Shown here in pieces: positions 1 through 8,553 of a stretch of DNA of 64,000 nucleotides. The position numbers were made by a program, and so were the translations under genes. Source of the DNA: UBA5536 sp964592595 (GTDB lineage: Bacteria > Bacteroidota > Bacteroidia > Bacteroidales > F082); the NCBI GenBank assembly GCA_964592595.1, contig CAZQFH010000008.1, forward strand, positions 1 to 64,000. Direction: 5' to 3'. Every line of letters begins with the position of its first letter. Within the stretch, counting starts at the first letter, position 1. The notes under the pieces are model-generated. The model was not told the origin of the DNA. It did not search any database and saw nothing but the letters and a program-made list of their open reading frames with translations.

Positions 1-903
1 ATTGAAAACGCCCGCGAAATCATCAAAAAAGAGAAAGATGAAGATTTCAGGGAAATGGCACGTGAGGAACTGGATAGCTTCTTGGAAGAAAAGGAAAAGC
101 TGGAGGAAGAAATTCGTATCATGCTCATTCCCAAAGATACACAAGACAGTAAAAATGCCGTGGTCGAAATAAGAGCCGGTACAGGAGGCGATGAAGCCAG
201 TATTTTTGCCGGTGACCTTTATCGCATGTATATCAAATACTGCGAAACCAAAGGTTGGAAAACCGAAGTGGTTGATATGAACGAAGGCACTGTGGGTGGT
301 TTCAAGGAGGTGGTTTTCAATGTTATTGGCGATAATGCTTATGGCATTATGAAATTTGAATCAGGCGTACATCGTGTTCAACGGGTACCCAAAACTGAAA
401 CACAAGGACGCGTACACACCTCTGCTGCTTCAGTTGTAGTCCTTCCGGAAGCAGAAGAATTTGATATTGAACTACACGACAAAGACATCCGTAAAGACAC
501 TTATTGCTCATCTGGTCCTGGCGGTCAGTCTGTTAACACAACATATTCGGCTATCCGGCTTACCCACATTCCCAGTGGCATAGTGGTGACTTGTCAGGAT
601 GAAAAATCGCAAATCAAAAACCTGGCTAAGGCCATGAAAGTATTGCGCACCAGGCTCTTCGAAGTGGAATACAGCAAATACCTCGAAGAGATTTCGTCTA
701 AGCGAAAAACCATGGTTTCAACTGGCGACCGTTCGGCAAAAATACGCACCTACAACTGGCCGCAAGGTCGTGTAACAGATCATCGTATCAACCTGACGCT
801 ATACAATTTAAATGCTATCATCGATGGCGATCTCGACGAATTGATTGAGAAATTACAGATCGCCGAAAACGCCGAACGTCTGAAAACAGAACTCGATAAT
901 TAA
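1..903 (+). CDS. prfA: Peptide chain release factor 1 (5' end outside window)
   Basis: RF1 recognises UAA and UAG stop codons in the ribosomal A site and triggers peptide release. The frame is open from base 1, so the true start lies upstream; about 300 codons are visible, against roughly 355-360 in the family. The visible part has the codon-recognition loop in the context RVPKTETQGR, so the tripeptide reads PKT, where RF1 generally has PxT. The catalytic GGQ lies in SSGPGGQSVNTT, followed by the conserved RLTHIPSGIVV and SQIKNLAKAMKVLR segments. RF2 would have SPF instead of PxT, so this is RF1. pyrF follows three bases after the stop, which suggests cotranscription. Confidence 0.96.
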   Translation: MENAREIIKKEKDEDFREMAREELDSFLEEKEKLEEEIRIMLIPKDTQDSKNAVVEIRAGTGGDEASIFAGDLYRMYIKYCETKGWKTEVVDMNEGTVGGFKEVVFNVIGDNAYGIMKFESGVHRVQRVPKTETQGRVHTSAASVVVLPEAEEFDIELHDKDIRKDTYCSSGPGGQSVNTTYSAIRLTHIPSGIVVTCQDEKSQIKNLAKAMKVLRTRLFEVEYSKYLEEISSKRKTMVSTGDRSAKIRTYNWPQGRVTDHRINLTLYNLNAIIDGDLDELIEKLQIAENAERLKTELDN

Positions 904-906
904 GAC

Positions 907-1737
907 ATGACTAAAGCAGAAATTATTGCTCAAATCAAGCATAAACGCACCTTCCTTTGTGTAGGGCTTGATACGGATATCGAAAAAATCCCTGCTCATC
1001 TTCAAAATGAAAAAGATGCTGTTTTTCAGTTTAACAAACACATCATTGATGCCACATCTAATTACTGTGTAGCCTACAAACCCAACACCGCCTTTTATGA
1101 AAGTGAAGGCCTGGAAGGCTGGGAAAATCTGGAAAAGACAATCTATTATATCAAAACATATTATCCCCAGCATTTGGTAATTGCCGATGCCAAAAGAGGT
1201 GATATTGGGAACACTTCAAAACGCTATGCGAAAGCCTTTTTTGAAAAACTAAATGCTGATGCCATTACTGTTGCGCCCTATATGGGATTTGATTCGGTAG
1301 AGCCATTTCTGGGCTTCAACAACAAATGGTTGATACTGCTGGGTTTGACTTCCAATAGCGGATCTGAAGATTTTCAGCAATTAACTTTGAATAATGGTCA
1401 ATCGCTTTATGAAACTGTTGTGCAAAGGGCCACTTCCTGGGCAACAAGCGAACAACTGATGTTTGTTACTGGCGCTACCAAACCTGATATGATTCGTCAA
1501 ATCAGAGCAATCGCACCCGATTTTTTCTTTCTTGTCCCCGGTGTGGGTGCACAGGGTGGCGATCTCGGTGCTGTTGCCGAAGTAGGTTTGAACAAGGAAA
1601 TTGGCTTGCTTGTAAATGCATCCCGTAGTATCCTTTATGCTTCATCGGGAGAAGATTTTGCCACAGCCGCTGCCCATGAAGCTTCAAGTTTGCAAAAGCA
1701 TATGGAAATGCTTTTAGCAAAATATCAACTCATCTAA
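907..1737 (+). CDS. pyrF: Orotidine 5'-phosphate decarboxylase (type 2)
   Basis: Decarboxylates OMP to UMP, the last step of de novo pyrimidine synthesis, in the cytosol. The 276-residue length and the signature DAKRGDIGNTSKRYAKAF, which carries the catalytic Asp-Lys-Asp network, place it in the longer type 2 PyrF subfamily rather than the E. coli type. VGLDTDIEKIP near the N-terminus and VPGVGAQGGDL near the C-terminus fit the substrate and phosphate loops of the TIM barrel. It starts three bases after prfA. A second pyrimidine gene, pyrD, lies 15 kb away, so the pathway is not clustered here. The gene ends at a hairpin shared with the convergent ilvE. Confidence 0.95.
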   Translation: MTKAEIIAQIKHKRTFLCVGLDTDIEKIPAHLQNEKDAVFQFNKHIIDATSNYCVAYKPNTAFYESEGLEGWENLEKTIYYIKTYYPQHLVIADAKRGDIGNTSKRYAKAFFEKLNADAITVAPYMGFDSVEPFLGFNNKWLILLGLTSNSGSEDFQQLTLNNGQSLYETVVQRATSWATSEQLMFVTGATKPDMIRQIRAIAPDFFFLVPGVGAQGGDLGAVAEVGLNKEIGLLVNASRSILYASSGEDFATAAAHEASSLQKHMEMLLAKYQLI

Positions 1738-1743
1738 AAAATA

Positions 1744-1772
1744 AACGCCTTACTACAAAATAGCAAGGCGTT
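1744..1772. terminator. Bidirectional hairpin between pyrF and ilvE
   Basis: Perfect 8-bp arms AACGCCTT (1744-1751) and AAGGCGTT (1765-1772) lie between two convergent genes. Read on the minus strand, the stem is followed by a T-rich run (the complement of the A-rich 1735-1743), which is the classic intrinsic terminator form for ilvE. On the plus strand the tail, CAATTTTA, is weaker. Confidence 0.75.
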
Positions 1773-1794
1773 CAATTTTAAAGTTTAAAACAAC

Positions 1795-2814
1795 TTATAT
1801 CCCTTCCAAAACGGTTGTCCAGCCATGTTTGTCATCAAGCTCACCTTCCTGTATTCCTCTTAGGGTTACGTAAAGCTTTGTTGAATATGATCCGGCAATA
1901 TCACCATAATGATATTCCTTTTTGGTTTCTCTGTCAACGATCTTTTTAATAGGTGAAATAATGGCAGCCGTTCCGCAAGCACCTGCTTCTTCAAAAGTCT
2001 CCAACTCTTCAAGTGGCACCGGTCTGCGTTCGACCTTCAGACCCAAATCTTCGGCAATCATCTCAAGACTTTTGTTTGTGATTGAAGGCAAAATGGTACA
2101 TGATTTCGGAGTGATATACTTACCATCCTTGATACCAAAGAAATTGGCAGGGCCTGCCTCGTCGATAAATTTCTTTTCGCGGGCATCCAGGAACAACACT
2201 GAGCTGTAGCCGTCTTTGTGTGCGCGGTCTGCAGGACGCAAACTGGCAGCGTAGTTACCACCAACTTTAATGTGTCCTGTTCCTTGTGGAGCAGCGCGAT
2301 CGTAATCATGCACCAGCTCAACAGCAACCGGATTGAAGCCTTCTTTGAAGTAAGGACCAACTGGTGTAACAAAAACCACAAACATGTACTCCGTAGCTGG
2401 CTTCACACCAACCTGTGCGCCTGAACCAAACAGCAAAGGCCTGATATAGAGCGATGCTCCTGAGCCATAAGGAGGAATAAAGCGGGCATTCATCCGCACT
2501 GCTTTGTCGATAGCAGCAAAAAACAACTCTTCTGGCACTTTCTCCATCATAATGCCGGAAGCCGACATCCGCATCCGTTTGGCATTATCTTGCCAACGAA
2601 ATAAACGAACTTTTCCATCTTTTCCACGATAAGCTTTCATCCCTTCAAAGGCTTCCTGCCCATAATGCAAGGCTGTGGCCGCCATATGAATACTGATGTA
2701 TTCGGAAGAACTCACTTCCAGCTCGCCCCATTTGCCGTTACGAAAATAACAGCGAACATTGTAATCTGTTGGATAGTACCCAAATGGAAGATTTTTCCAA
2801 TCAATATTTTCCAT
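1795..2814 (-). CDS. ilvE: Branched-chain amino acid aminotransferase
   Basis: PLP-dependent class IV transaminase that interconverts Leu, Ile and Val with their 2-oxo acids using glutamate/2-oxoglutarate. The protein begins MENIDWKNLPFGY; I chose this ATG at 2814 because the four extra residues from an upstream ATG (2826) are not family-like. Motifs include HYGQEAFEGMKAYRG, RPLLFGSGAQVGVKPA and the late EEAGACGTAAIISPI cofactor loop. The length (about 339 residues) and sequence style match the eukaryote-like BCAT_beta group common in Bacteroidota, not the shorter E. coli IlvE. It is convergent with pyrF and shares its terminator. Confidence 0.94.
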   Translation of the reverse strand: MENIDWKNLPFGYYPTDYNVRCYFRNGKWGELEVSSSEYISIHMAATALHYGQEAFEGMKAYRGKDGKVRLFRWQDNAKRMRMSASGIMMEKVPEELFFAAIDKAVRMNARFIPPYGSGASLYIRPLLFGSGAQVGVKPATEYMFVVFVTPVGPYFKEGFNPVAVELVHDYDRAAPQGTGHIKVGGNYAASLRPADRAHKDGYSSVLFLDAREKKFIDEAGPANFFGIKDGKYITPKSCTILPSITNKSLEMIAEDLGLKVERRPVPLEELETFEEAGACGTAAIISPIKKIVDRETKKEYHYGDIAGSYSTKLYVTLRGIQEGELDDKHGWTTVLEGI

Positions 2815-2965
2815 AACTATTAGCATTAATAAATATTTTTTTGCGACTAAAGTACAAATATTTTTAGTGCGGACTTGTTAAATTGTTAAGGAAAAAACAA
2901 TGGATCAGCCAGATGATTCTGTGTCAGAAACAAAGGTTCAAGCTAAATCCAGAAAATTTCCATGA

Positions 2966-4033
2966 TTAAAAATCTGATCCATAAAGAATATCCATATACC
3001 TCAGGAAAAGATAATCCGGAACCAATTCAATTTGGCTGTTGAAATAAAGGATTACAGTGCAGTCCTTTTCGTTACTGTGATACATGGAAGATGTGAATCC
3101 TGGCAATCCGCCGTTGTGACCATAAAAAGAACCACGTTTCAGTATGCATAAACCATAAGCCGTATGGGGCATAATTTCATTTACCTCAGATAACCTTTTT
3201 TGATGCATTTCATCCGACAAAAATCCACCTCCCACAAGGTTTTCGACATACTGTTGCAATTCCCGTGGGGTTGAATATGCCGAACCTGCCGCCCATGCCC
3301 ATGATACATCATAATGCTCTGTCATGTCCTCATTTTCAACATACACCCCATCATAATAGCCCCTGCCATGTGTGCCGGGCAATTCCAATCCGGAAGTTAA
3401 GAAGCCGGTATTATTTAATTGCAATGGCTTGATGATTCTATTCTCAATTTCATACTCCAAGGAATTTCCTGTAAGCTTCTCGATGATCATACCAAGTAAA
3501 AAAGTGTTGGTATTGGAATAGTGCGAGCCAGTTCCAGGACTAAAATAATAATCGCGCGAAAATCCAATCGCTACCGTTTCTTCTGGCGTCCAGACTTTTG
3601 TGGGATTTGTAACCAACTCCGTATCCCAGCCTGGATCTTCGCTATAATTGAAAATGCCACTCATCATATTACACAGCATGGCGATCGTTACGCTATCTGA
3701 CTTGGGATATTGAGGGAAAAATTCTGATAACTTATCTTCCAGATCAAGCTTTCCTTCTTCAACAAGCTGTAACAACACTGTTCCTGTCATGGTTTTGGTA
3801 TTACTGCCAATTCTAAAAGTATAATTGGGATCCATTGGTTTTTTGTTCGGAATATCACTTAATCCGGCAGTATAAACCCAGTCGATTCCAAGTTTATGAT
3901 CTACAACAAGAGCCACAACACCAGGAACATGTGAGTATTCAATGATAGAATCCGTTACAACTTGCATCTGGTCGATTAGCGTTTGATTTTGATCCGTTAC
4001 AGTGTCCTTCTTACAGGATGCAAACACAAACAA
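2966..4033 (-). CDS. Serine hydrolase of the beta-lactamase/DD-peptidase fold, with damaged signal peptide
   Basis: The catalytic triad motifs of the class C beta-lactamase/AmpH/EstB superfamily are intact: SNTK (in RIGSNTKTMTG), YSN (in SHYSNTNTF) and HNGG (in FYGHNGGLPG). It is probably a periplasmic or surface-attached peptidase or esterase; the substrate cannot be told. The lipobox FVFASC sits at the very start. Upstream the frame stays open and would encode M-I-I-R-K-L-N-L from an ATG at 4084, but codon 9 (4060-4058) is TAG; after it come FINLILLALFVFASC. The natural lipoprotein signal peptide is thus split by an amber codon. The coordinates given use a TTG at 4033, leaving too short a signal; ATT at 4054 is another option. 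It may be a recent pseudogene or a sequencing error. Confidence 0.72.
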   Translation of the reverse strand: MFVFASCKKDTVTDQNQTLIDQMQVVTDSIIEYSHVPGVVALVVDHKLGIDWVYTAGLSDIPNKKPMDPNYTFRIGSNTKTMTGTVLLQLVEEGKLDLEDKLSEFFPQYPKSDSVTIAMLCNMMSGIFNYSEDPGWDTELVTNPTKVWTPEETVAIGFSRDYYFSPGTGSHYSNTNTFLLGMIIEKLTGNSLEYEIENRIIKPLQLNNTGFLTSGLELPGTHGRGYYDGVYVENEDMTEHYDVSWAWAAGSAYSTPRELQQYVENLVGGGFLSDEMHQKRLSEVNEIMPHTAYGLCILKRGSFYGHNGGLPGFTSSMYHSNEKDCTVILYFNSQIELVPDYLFLRYMDILYGSDF

Positions 4034-4383
4034 AGCAAGTAATATTAAATTAATGAACTATAAGTTTAGTTTTCTAATAATCATTTATTTATAGGTTGAT
4101 TTAATATTGATTTCTATTGGATTATGCTATTATTTGCTCAAACATTTCCATCCCTGTCCCATTAATTTGGAATATTGATCTTTGAAATGCCTTTACAACT
4201 ATATTGAAAGAAAAATGATAACAGGTATATAAAACTGAATGTACTGTTATTTTTCATGTGGCCAAAAATACCATTTTTTCCTAATAAGTCTTTACTGAAT
4301 CAGCTGTTAAATTTATACCTAATTAATTAAGCCAATAAATGGAAAGCTCACTTCAAGCCTTATGTGATTCATTTGACAGAAAA
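4034..4383. other. 350-bp AT-rich intergenic stretch
   Basis: Apart from the disrupted signal-peptide codons of the serine hydrolase (4034-4084), I see no gene, RNA or convincing terminator here. The stretch holds scattered A/T tracts and no coding pattern in any frame. Confidence 0.6.
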
Positions 4384-5085
4384 CTAAATTCCCCAACCAT
4401 ATTCCAAAGCAAGCCAACCAAACAAAGACGCAAAAGCCAACGCAGGCAATAGATTCAACATTTTTATCTGTGCTATTTTCAGGATATTCAAACCCAGACC
4501 AATCAGCAGAATACCACCAACAGCTGAAACCTCAGCAATCAGACTCTCCGGAAAAAATGTTCCAAACCAAAAAGCCAGCAAAGTAAGCCCAGCTTGATAA
4601 ACAAACAGCGGCACTGCCGAAAACATCACCCCAATACCCAGCCCGGAAGCCAGTGCCACAGATGAAATGCCGTCCATCACCGATTTGAGGTAATACAAAT
4701 TTGGCTTGCCTCCCATACCTTCTTCAATGGCTCCCAAAACCGTCATCGACCCCATACAATACAGCAAAAAAGCAGTGAGCAAGCCTTCGTTAAAACGCGC
4801 ACTGCCAATACGCAGCCTTTTAGCCAGCCGGCTTGCCAGTCCGTCAAAAAAAACCTCCAGCTTCAGCAATTCACCAAAAAGTGCTCCGACTATCAGACTC
4901 AATACGATAAGCATCCACATTTGCCCGCCCAAAGCCATTTTAATACCCAAAGCCAAAGTGAACAACCCGATGGCCTGAAAAAGAATATCCACAAAACGCT
5001 GGGGCAATCGGGCATGAAATAGTAATCCAAGCGCACTACCAGCCAGCACAGCAAGGACATTGACAATTGTTCCTGTTATTATCAT
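4384..5085 (-). CDS. DUF554 family membrane protein
   Basis: A small integral membrane protein of about 233 residues. The chosen start (ATG at 5085, MIITGTIVNVLAVLAGSALG) gives the glycine-rich first helix typical of DUF554; an upstream start would overlap the neighbouring methyltransferase. About six to seven hydrophobic segments are visible, with conserved pieces such as CMGSMTVLGAIEEG and a Gly-rich C-terminal helix GGILLIGLGLNIL. The family function is unknown; a transport role is only a guess. It begins four bases after the stop of the upstream methyltransferase, so the two are probably cotranscribed. Confidence 0.85.
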   Translation of the reverse strand: MIITGTIVNVLAVLAGSALGLLFHARLPQRFVDILFQAIGLFTLALGIKMALGGQMWMLIVLSLIVGALFGELLKLEVFFDGLASRLAKRLRIGSARFNEGLLTAFLLYCMGSMTVLGAIEEGMGGKPNLYYLKSVMDGISSVALASGLGIGVMFSAVPLFVYQAGLTLLAFWFGTFFPESLIAEVSAVGGILLIGLGLNILKIAQIKMLNLLPALAFASLFGWLALEYGWGI

Positions 5086-5089
5086 AGTT

Positions 5090-6262
5090 TTAGAATGGTA
5101 TAATTCCCAGTGCTTTTTCCAAAAAGTGTTCCCTAATGCCATACTCCTTTTTCAGGGCATTGATGCGATTGGCAATTGCTGTTTTGTCTGGTTCACTTTT
5201 CGCTTTCACGCCGGTGAGCAAGAGGTTTTTCGGGCTGTGTTCAAGTTCCACAAACTCCATAATCTGGCTTTTGTAACCATGATATTCCATAATGAGTGCG
5301 CGCAGGGTGTCGGTAAGGATTTCAGCCTGCCTTTCCATTAAAATACCAAACTGCAAGGCAGGATGTTGTTCGGAAGCTGCGCTCATCTCTTTGCGGATTT
5401 GTTTGTGGCAGCAGGGTGCACACACGATCAGTTTTGCTTCAGCTTTTATCCCGGCTGCAATGGCATCATCGGTTGCAGTATCACAGGCGTGCAGCGCAAT
5501 CAACACATCCAATTGGCTGATGGGATAATCCGAAATGCTGCCGGCATCAAATTTCAGTCCTTCAAGATTGGAGCTACTGGCAATATGATTGGTTTTGCTC
5601 ACCAAATCTGAGCGCATTTCAACGCCTGTAATAGTAACATTTTGATTTCCTTGATTACTAAGGTATTCGTGCAAGGCAAAAGTAAGGTAACCCTTGCCAG
5701 CGCCCATATCTAAAATCTTTAGTGGATTAGCCGTTTGAAGAGGTTTTAGCAGTGGCGCCAAAATCTCCACATAGCGGTTGATCTGCTTAAATTTATGCTG
5801 CATTGAAGGCAACACCCTGCCTTCGCGATCTGTTATTCCGAGCCCAAACCACCAGGGTGCAGCCGGATCGAGCAAACGCTTTTTCTGCCTGTCGTGCTTC
5901 ATATCAGGCGACTCGCGTTTTTGCACTTCACGCGTTTTGAGCTTCATCTTTCCGCTGGTGAAAATTGTGAGGCTTACATCCTGCTGCAACCCAAACAAAT
6001 CAGCCTGTAGAAAATGTGATTCCAGTAAGGCCTTCACCGTTTCAACGGCTTGATCTGCTGACAGGTTTTTCACCTCATGCCGGCTCTGGTATCTATATTC
6101 AAACGAAAAGAAATCTCCTGATTTTAGTCTCACCGGTTTCACATAAACATTTCGCAAATCATCCGATTTGCGGCGAAGCTTACTCAGCGTGAGCTTCACC
6201 AGGTTATTGTTTGCCAATTTCTCTTCGAGTAGCACCAAAAATCGGCTAAGCGATTCGTCCAT
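5090..6262 (-). CDS. Class I SAM-dependent methyltransferase (Methyltransf_32/GSTCD-like)
   Basis: Cytosolic methyltransferase of unknown substrate. The SAM-binding motif I is ILDMGAGKGYLTFAL (about residue 190), with the acidic motif II in TGVEMRSDLV and the family motif DVLIALHACDTATDDAI followed by CAPCCHKQI. The His-Ala-Cys-Asp and Cys-Cys-His elements are characteristic of the Methyltransf_32 group, which is often linked to tRNA or RNA substrates; that link is not shown here. ATG at 6262 is preferred over a TTG three codons earlier. It is divergent from htpG, with a 128-bp shared regulatory region. Confidence 0.85.
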   Translation of the reverse strand: MDESLSRFLVLLEEKLANNNLVKLTLSKLRRKSDDLRNVYVKPVRLKSGDFFSFEYRYQSRHEVKNLSADQAVETVKALLESHFLQADLFGLQQDVSLTIFTSGKMKLKTREVQKRESPDMKHDRQKKRLLDPAAPWWFGLGITDREGRVLPSMQHKFKQINRYVEILAPLLKPLQTANPLKILDMGAGKGYLTFALHEYLSNQGNQNVTITGVEMRSDLVSKTNHIASSSNLEGLKFDAGSISDYPISQLDVLIALHACDTATDDAIAAGIKAEAKLIVCAPCCHKQIRKEMSAASEQHPALQFGILMERQAEILTDTLRALIMEYHGYKSQIMEFVELEHSPKNLLLTGVKAKSEPDKTAIANRINALKKEYGIREHFLEKALGIIPF

Positions 6263-6343
6263 TGATTTCAATTTTTGGCAAAGTTACAACCTTAATCAAC
6301 AATACTTCTCGAAATGAAGTCAAATTGTCAGCCTGTCAGGCGA

Positions 6344-6359
6344 TGGCACAGCCTTTGTA
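6344..6359 (+). promoter_or_regulatory. Sigma-54-type promoter of htpG
   Basis: TGGCAC (6344-6349), 5 bp, then TTGTA (6355-6359) match the -24/-12 consensus TGGCAC-N5-TTGCA with one change. A transcript would start about 20 bases before the htpG ATG. A direct repeat of TGTCAG immediately upstream (6327-6339 region) could be an activator site. Confidence 0.6.
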
Positions 6360-6390
6360 GCCACTCTTCCAAACTAAAAACAAGAGAACA

Positions 6391-8298
6391 ATGCAAAAAG
6401 GTACGATTGATGTAAAAACCGAGAACATTTTCCCGATCATTAAGAAATTCCTGTATTCTGATCATGAAATATTTCTGCGTGAGCTTGTGAGCAATGCTGT
6501 GGATGCCACACAAAAGCTTAAAACGCTGGCCTCATCAGGGGAATTTCAGGGAGAGCTGGGCGACCTGACCATTCAGGTAGAGCTCGATAAAAAAGCTAAA
6601 ACGCTTACTATCCGCGATCGTGGTATTGGTATGAACCAGGAAGAGGTAGAAAAATATATCAACCAGATCGCCTTTTCGAGTGCCGAAGAATTTGTGAATA
6701 AGTTCAAAACCAAAACAGAAGCCGAAGCCAATGCTATTATCGGGCATTTTGGCCTTGGATTTTATTCCAGCTTTATGGTTTCCGAAAAAGTTGAACTTTT
6801 TTCGAAAACTTACAAAACAGAAGGCGATACCGATCCCATAAAATGGGAATGCGATGGCAGCCCCTCCTACACCATCGAAAAGTGCAGTAAAAATGAACGC
6901 GGAACAGCCGTGGTGCTGCATATTGATAAAGAAAACGAAGATTTCCTGGAGGAATATAAAATTAAGGAGCTGCTGGATAAATACTGCAAATTCCTTCCGG
7001 TTTCCATTCAGTTTGGCACTGAAAAAACTGAGGAACCCATCGAAGGCGAAAAAGATAAAGACGGCAATCCAAAGACCAAAACAGTCGAGAAGCCCCGTAT
7101 TATTAACAACACCGCTCCTTTGTGGAAAAAAGCTCCGGCAGATATCAAAGACGAGGAATACAAGGCATTCTATCGCGAGCTTTATCCGCTCAACTTTGAT
7201 GAGCCACTTTTTCATATCCACCTCAATGTGGATTACCCCTTTAACCTGACCGGAATATTGTATTTCCCGAAGGTAAAAAGTAATTACGAATTACAACGTA
7301 ATAAGATTCAACTTTATAGCAACCAGGTATTTGTAACAGACTCAATAGAAGGTATTGTACCTGATTTTCTTACCCTGATGCACGGTGTGATCGACTCACC
7401 CGACATCCCGCTCAATGTGAGCCGTTCGTTCCTGCAAAGCGATCAAAATGTAAAGAAAATCTCGGGTTATATCACCAAAAAAGTTGCCGATAAACTGGAA
7501 GAGCTCTTCAAAAAAGACAGGGAAGCTTTTGAGAAAAAGTGGGATGATATCAAAATCTTTATCCAATATGGTATGATTTCCGATCCCAAATTTTACGAAA
7601 GGGCCGAAAAATTTGTGTTGTTCAAAAATAGCGATAGCAAATATTTCACTCCTGAAGAGTATAAGACGCATATTGAAACCAATCAAAAAGACAAAGACAA
7701 AAAGCTTATCTATCTGTATGCCAATAATATGGATGAACAATTCAGTTATATCGAAGCCGCCAAGGAACGCGGCTATGATGTGCTGCTGATGGACGGGATT
7801 TTGGATAGTCATTTTATCAACACCATGGAGCAAAAGCTTGCCGACAGCAGTTTTGCGCGCGTGGACGCCAACACCATCGACAAGTTGATCGTGAAAGAAG
7901 AGGATGCACTTCCCTCAAAACTCGATGACAAACAGAAAGAAAGTCTTAAAAATGTTTTTGAGCAGTTGATCGACAAAAAAATGTTTGATGTAAATTTTGA
8001 AAGCCGCAGCGAAACCGATTCACCAATAGTAATCACACAAAACGAATTCATGCGCCGCATGAAAGAGATGAATGCTGTGGGTGGCGGAGGCATGATGGGA
8101 TTAGGCGATCTGCCAGATTCCTATTCACTGGTAGTAAACACCAATCACCCGCTCATCGCTTCACTGCCTGAAAAAGAAGAAGCCGAACAGCAAAAAACCA
8201 TCAGTCAGCTTTACGACCTGGCACGCCTCTCGAAAAACCTTTTGAAAGGAAAAGCCCTCAACGACTTCGTGAAAAGGAGTTTAGAGATAATACAGTAA
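6391..8298 (+). CDS. htpG: Molecular chaperone HtpG (Hsp90)
   Basis: ATP-driven homodimeric cytosolic chaperone that remodels client proteins with DnaK. The N-terminal GHKL ATPase is complete: ELVSNAVDATQKL (the Glu/Asn box), IRDRGIGMNQEEV (DxGxG) and GHFGLGFYSSFMV (lid/G2 box). The middle domain includes NVSRSFLQSD with the conserved Arg that contacts the ATP gamma phosphate. The C-terminal dimerisation domain ends near SKNLLKGKALNDFVKRS. The length, 635 residues, is typical. The charged insertion around residues 213-230 (PIEGEKDKDGNPKTKT) is often seen in Bacteroidota homologues. The gene is monocistronic and preceded by a sigma-54-like promoter, suggesting stress control. Confidence 0.97.
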   Translation: MQKGTIDVKTENIFPIIKKFLYSDHEIFLRELVSNAVDATQKLKTLASSGEFQGELGDLTIQVELDKKAKTLTIRDRGIGMNQEEVEKYINQIAFSSAEEFVNKFKTKTEAEANAIIGHFGLGFYSSFMVSEKVELFSKTYKTEGDTDPIKWECDGSPSYTIEKCSKNERGTAVVLHIDKENEDFLEEYKIKELLDKYCKFLPVSIQFGTEKTEEPIEGEKDKDGNPKTKTVEKPRIINNTAPLWKKAPADIKDEEYKAFYRELYPLNFDEPLFHIHLNVDYPFNLTGILYFPKVKSNYELQRNKIQLYSNQVFVTDSIEGIVPDFLTLMHGVIDSPDIPLNVSRSFLQSDQNVKKISGYITKKVADKLEELFKKDREAFEKKWDDIKIFIQYGMISDPKFYERAEKFVLFKNSDSKYFTPEEYKTHIETNQKDKDKKLIYLYANNMDEQFSYIEAAKERGYDVLLMDGILDSHFINTMEQKLADSSFARVDANTIDKLIVKEEDALPSKLDDKQKESLKNVFEQLIDKKMFDVNFESRSETDSPIVITQNEFMRRMKEMNAVGGGGMMGLGDLPDSYSLVVNTNHPLIASLPEKEEAEQQKTISQLYDLARLSKNLLKGKALNDFVKRSLEIIQ

Positions 8299-8306
8299 TG
8301 TCCTTG

Positions 8307-8349
8307 TTTTTAACCCTGATAAGGTTCCAAACCTTGTCAGGGTTAAAAA
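8307..8349. repeat. Long AT-flanked palindrome (REP-like)
   Basis: Arms TAACCCTGATAAGGTT (8311-8326) and AACCTTGTCAGGGTTA (8330-8345) pair with one wobble. T's on the left and A's on the right extend the stem to about 20 bp. Both strands would have an A-rich tail after the stem, so it is not a textbook intrinsic terminator, although it lies just after htpG. From memory, similar AACCCTGACAAGGTT palindromes are dispersed in Bacteroidota genomes. Confidence 0.6.
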
Positions 8350-8504
8350 AAACTAACACACTCCCAATTTCTTCGTCAACCAGCTTTTCCTTCCAAAATT
8401 CTTGGCTAATTACAAATATCGGATATATTTGATAAAGCTATTCCAAAATTACTTTCTGATAAGCAATAATCATTTGCACATTCTATTGAGCGATATTTAT
8501 TTTA

Positions 8505-8537
8505 TTTGCTAATTTTGTTGTGCATTTAGTATCTTTG
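8505..8537 (+). promoter_or_regulatory. Bacteroidota-type promoter for the AAA ATPase
   Basis: TTTG (8505-8508), 21 bp, then TATCTTTG (8530-8537) fit the -33/-7 consensus TTTG / TAnnTTTG. The start codon follows 16 bases downstream. Confidence 0.5.
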
Positions 8538-8553
8538 TTAAAATATCAAGGTA

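Noticed and set aside
6535..7221. Long open frame antisense to htpG
   Set aside because: It arises from the codon pattern of htpG on the opposite strand, and the Phe- and Ile-rich translation resembles no protein.
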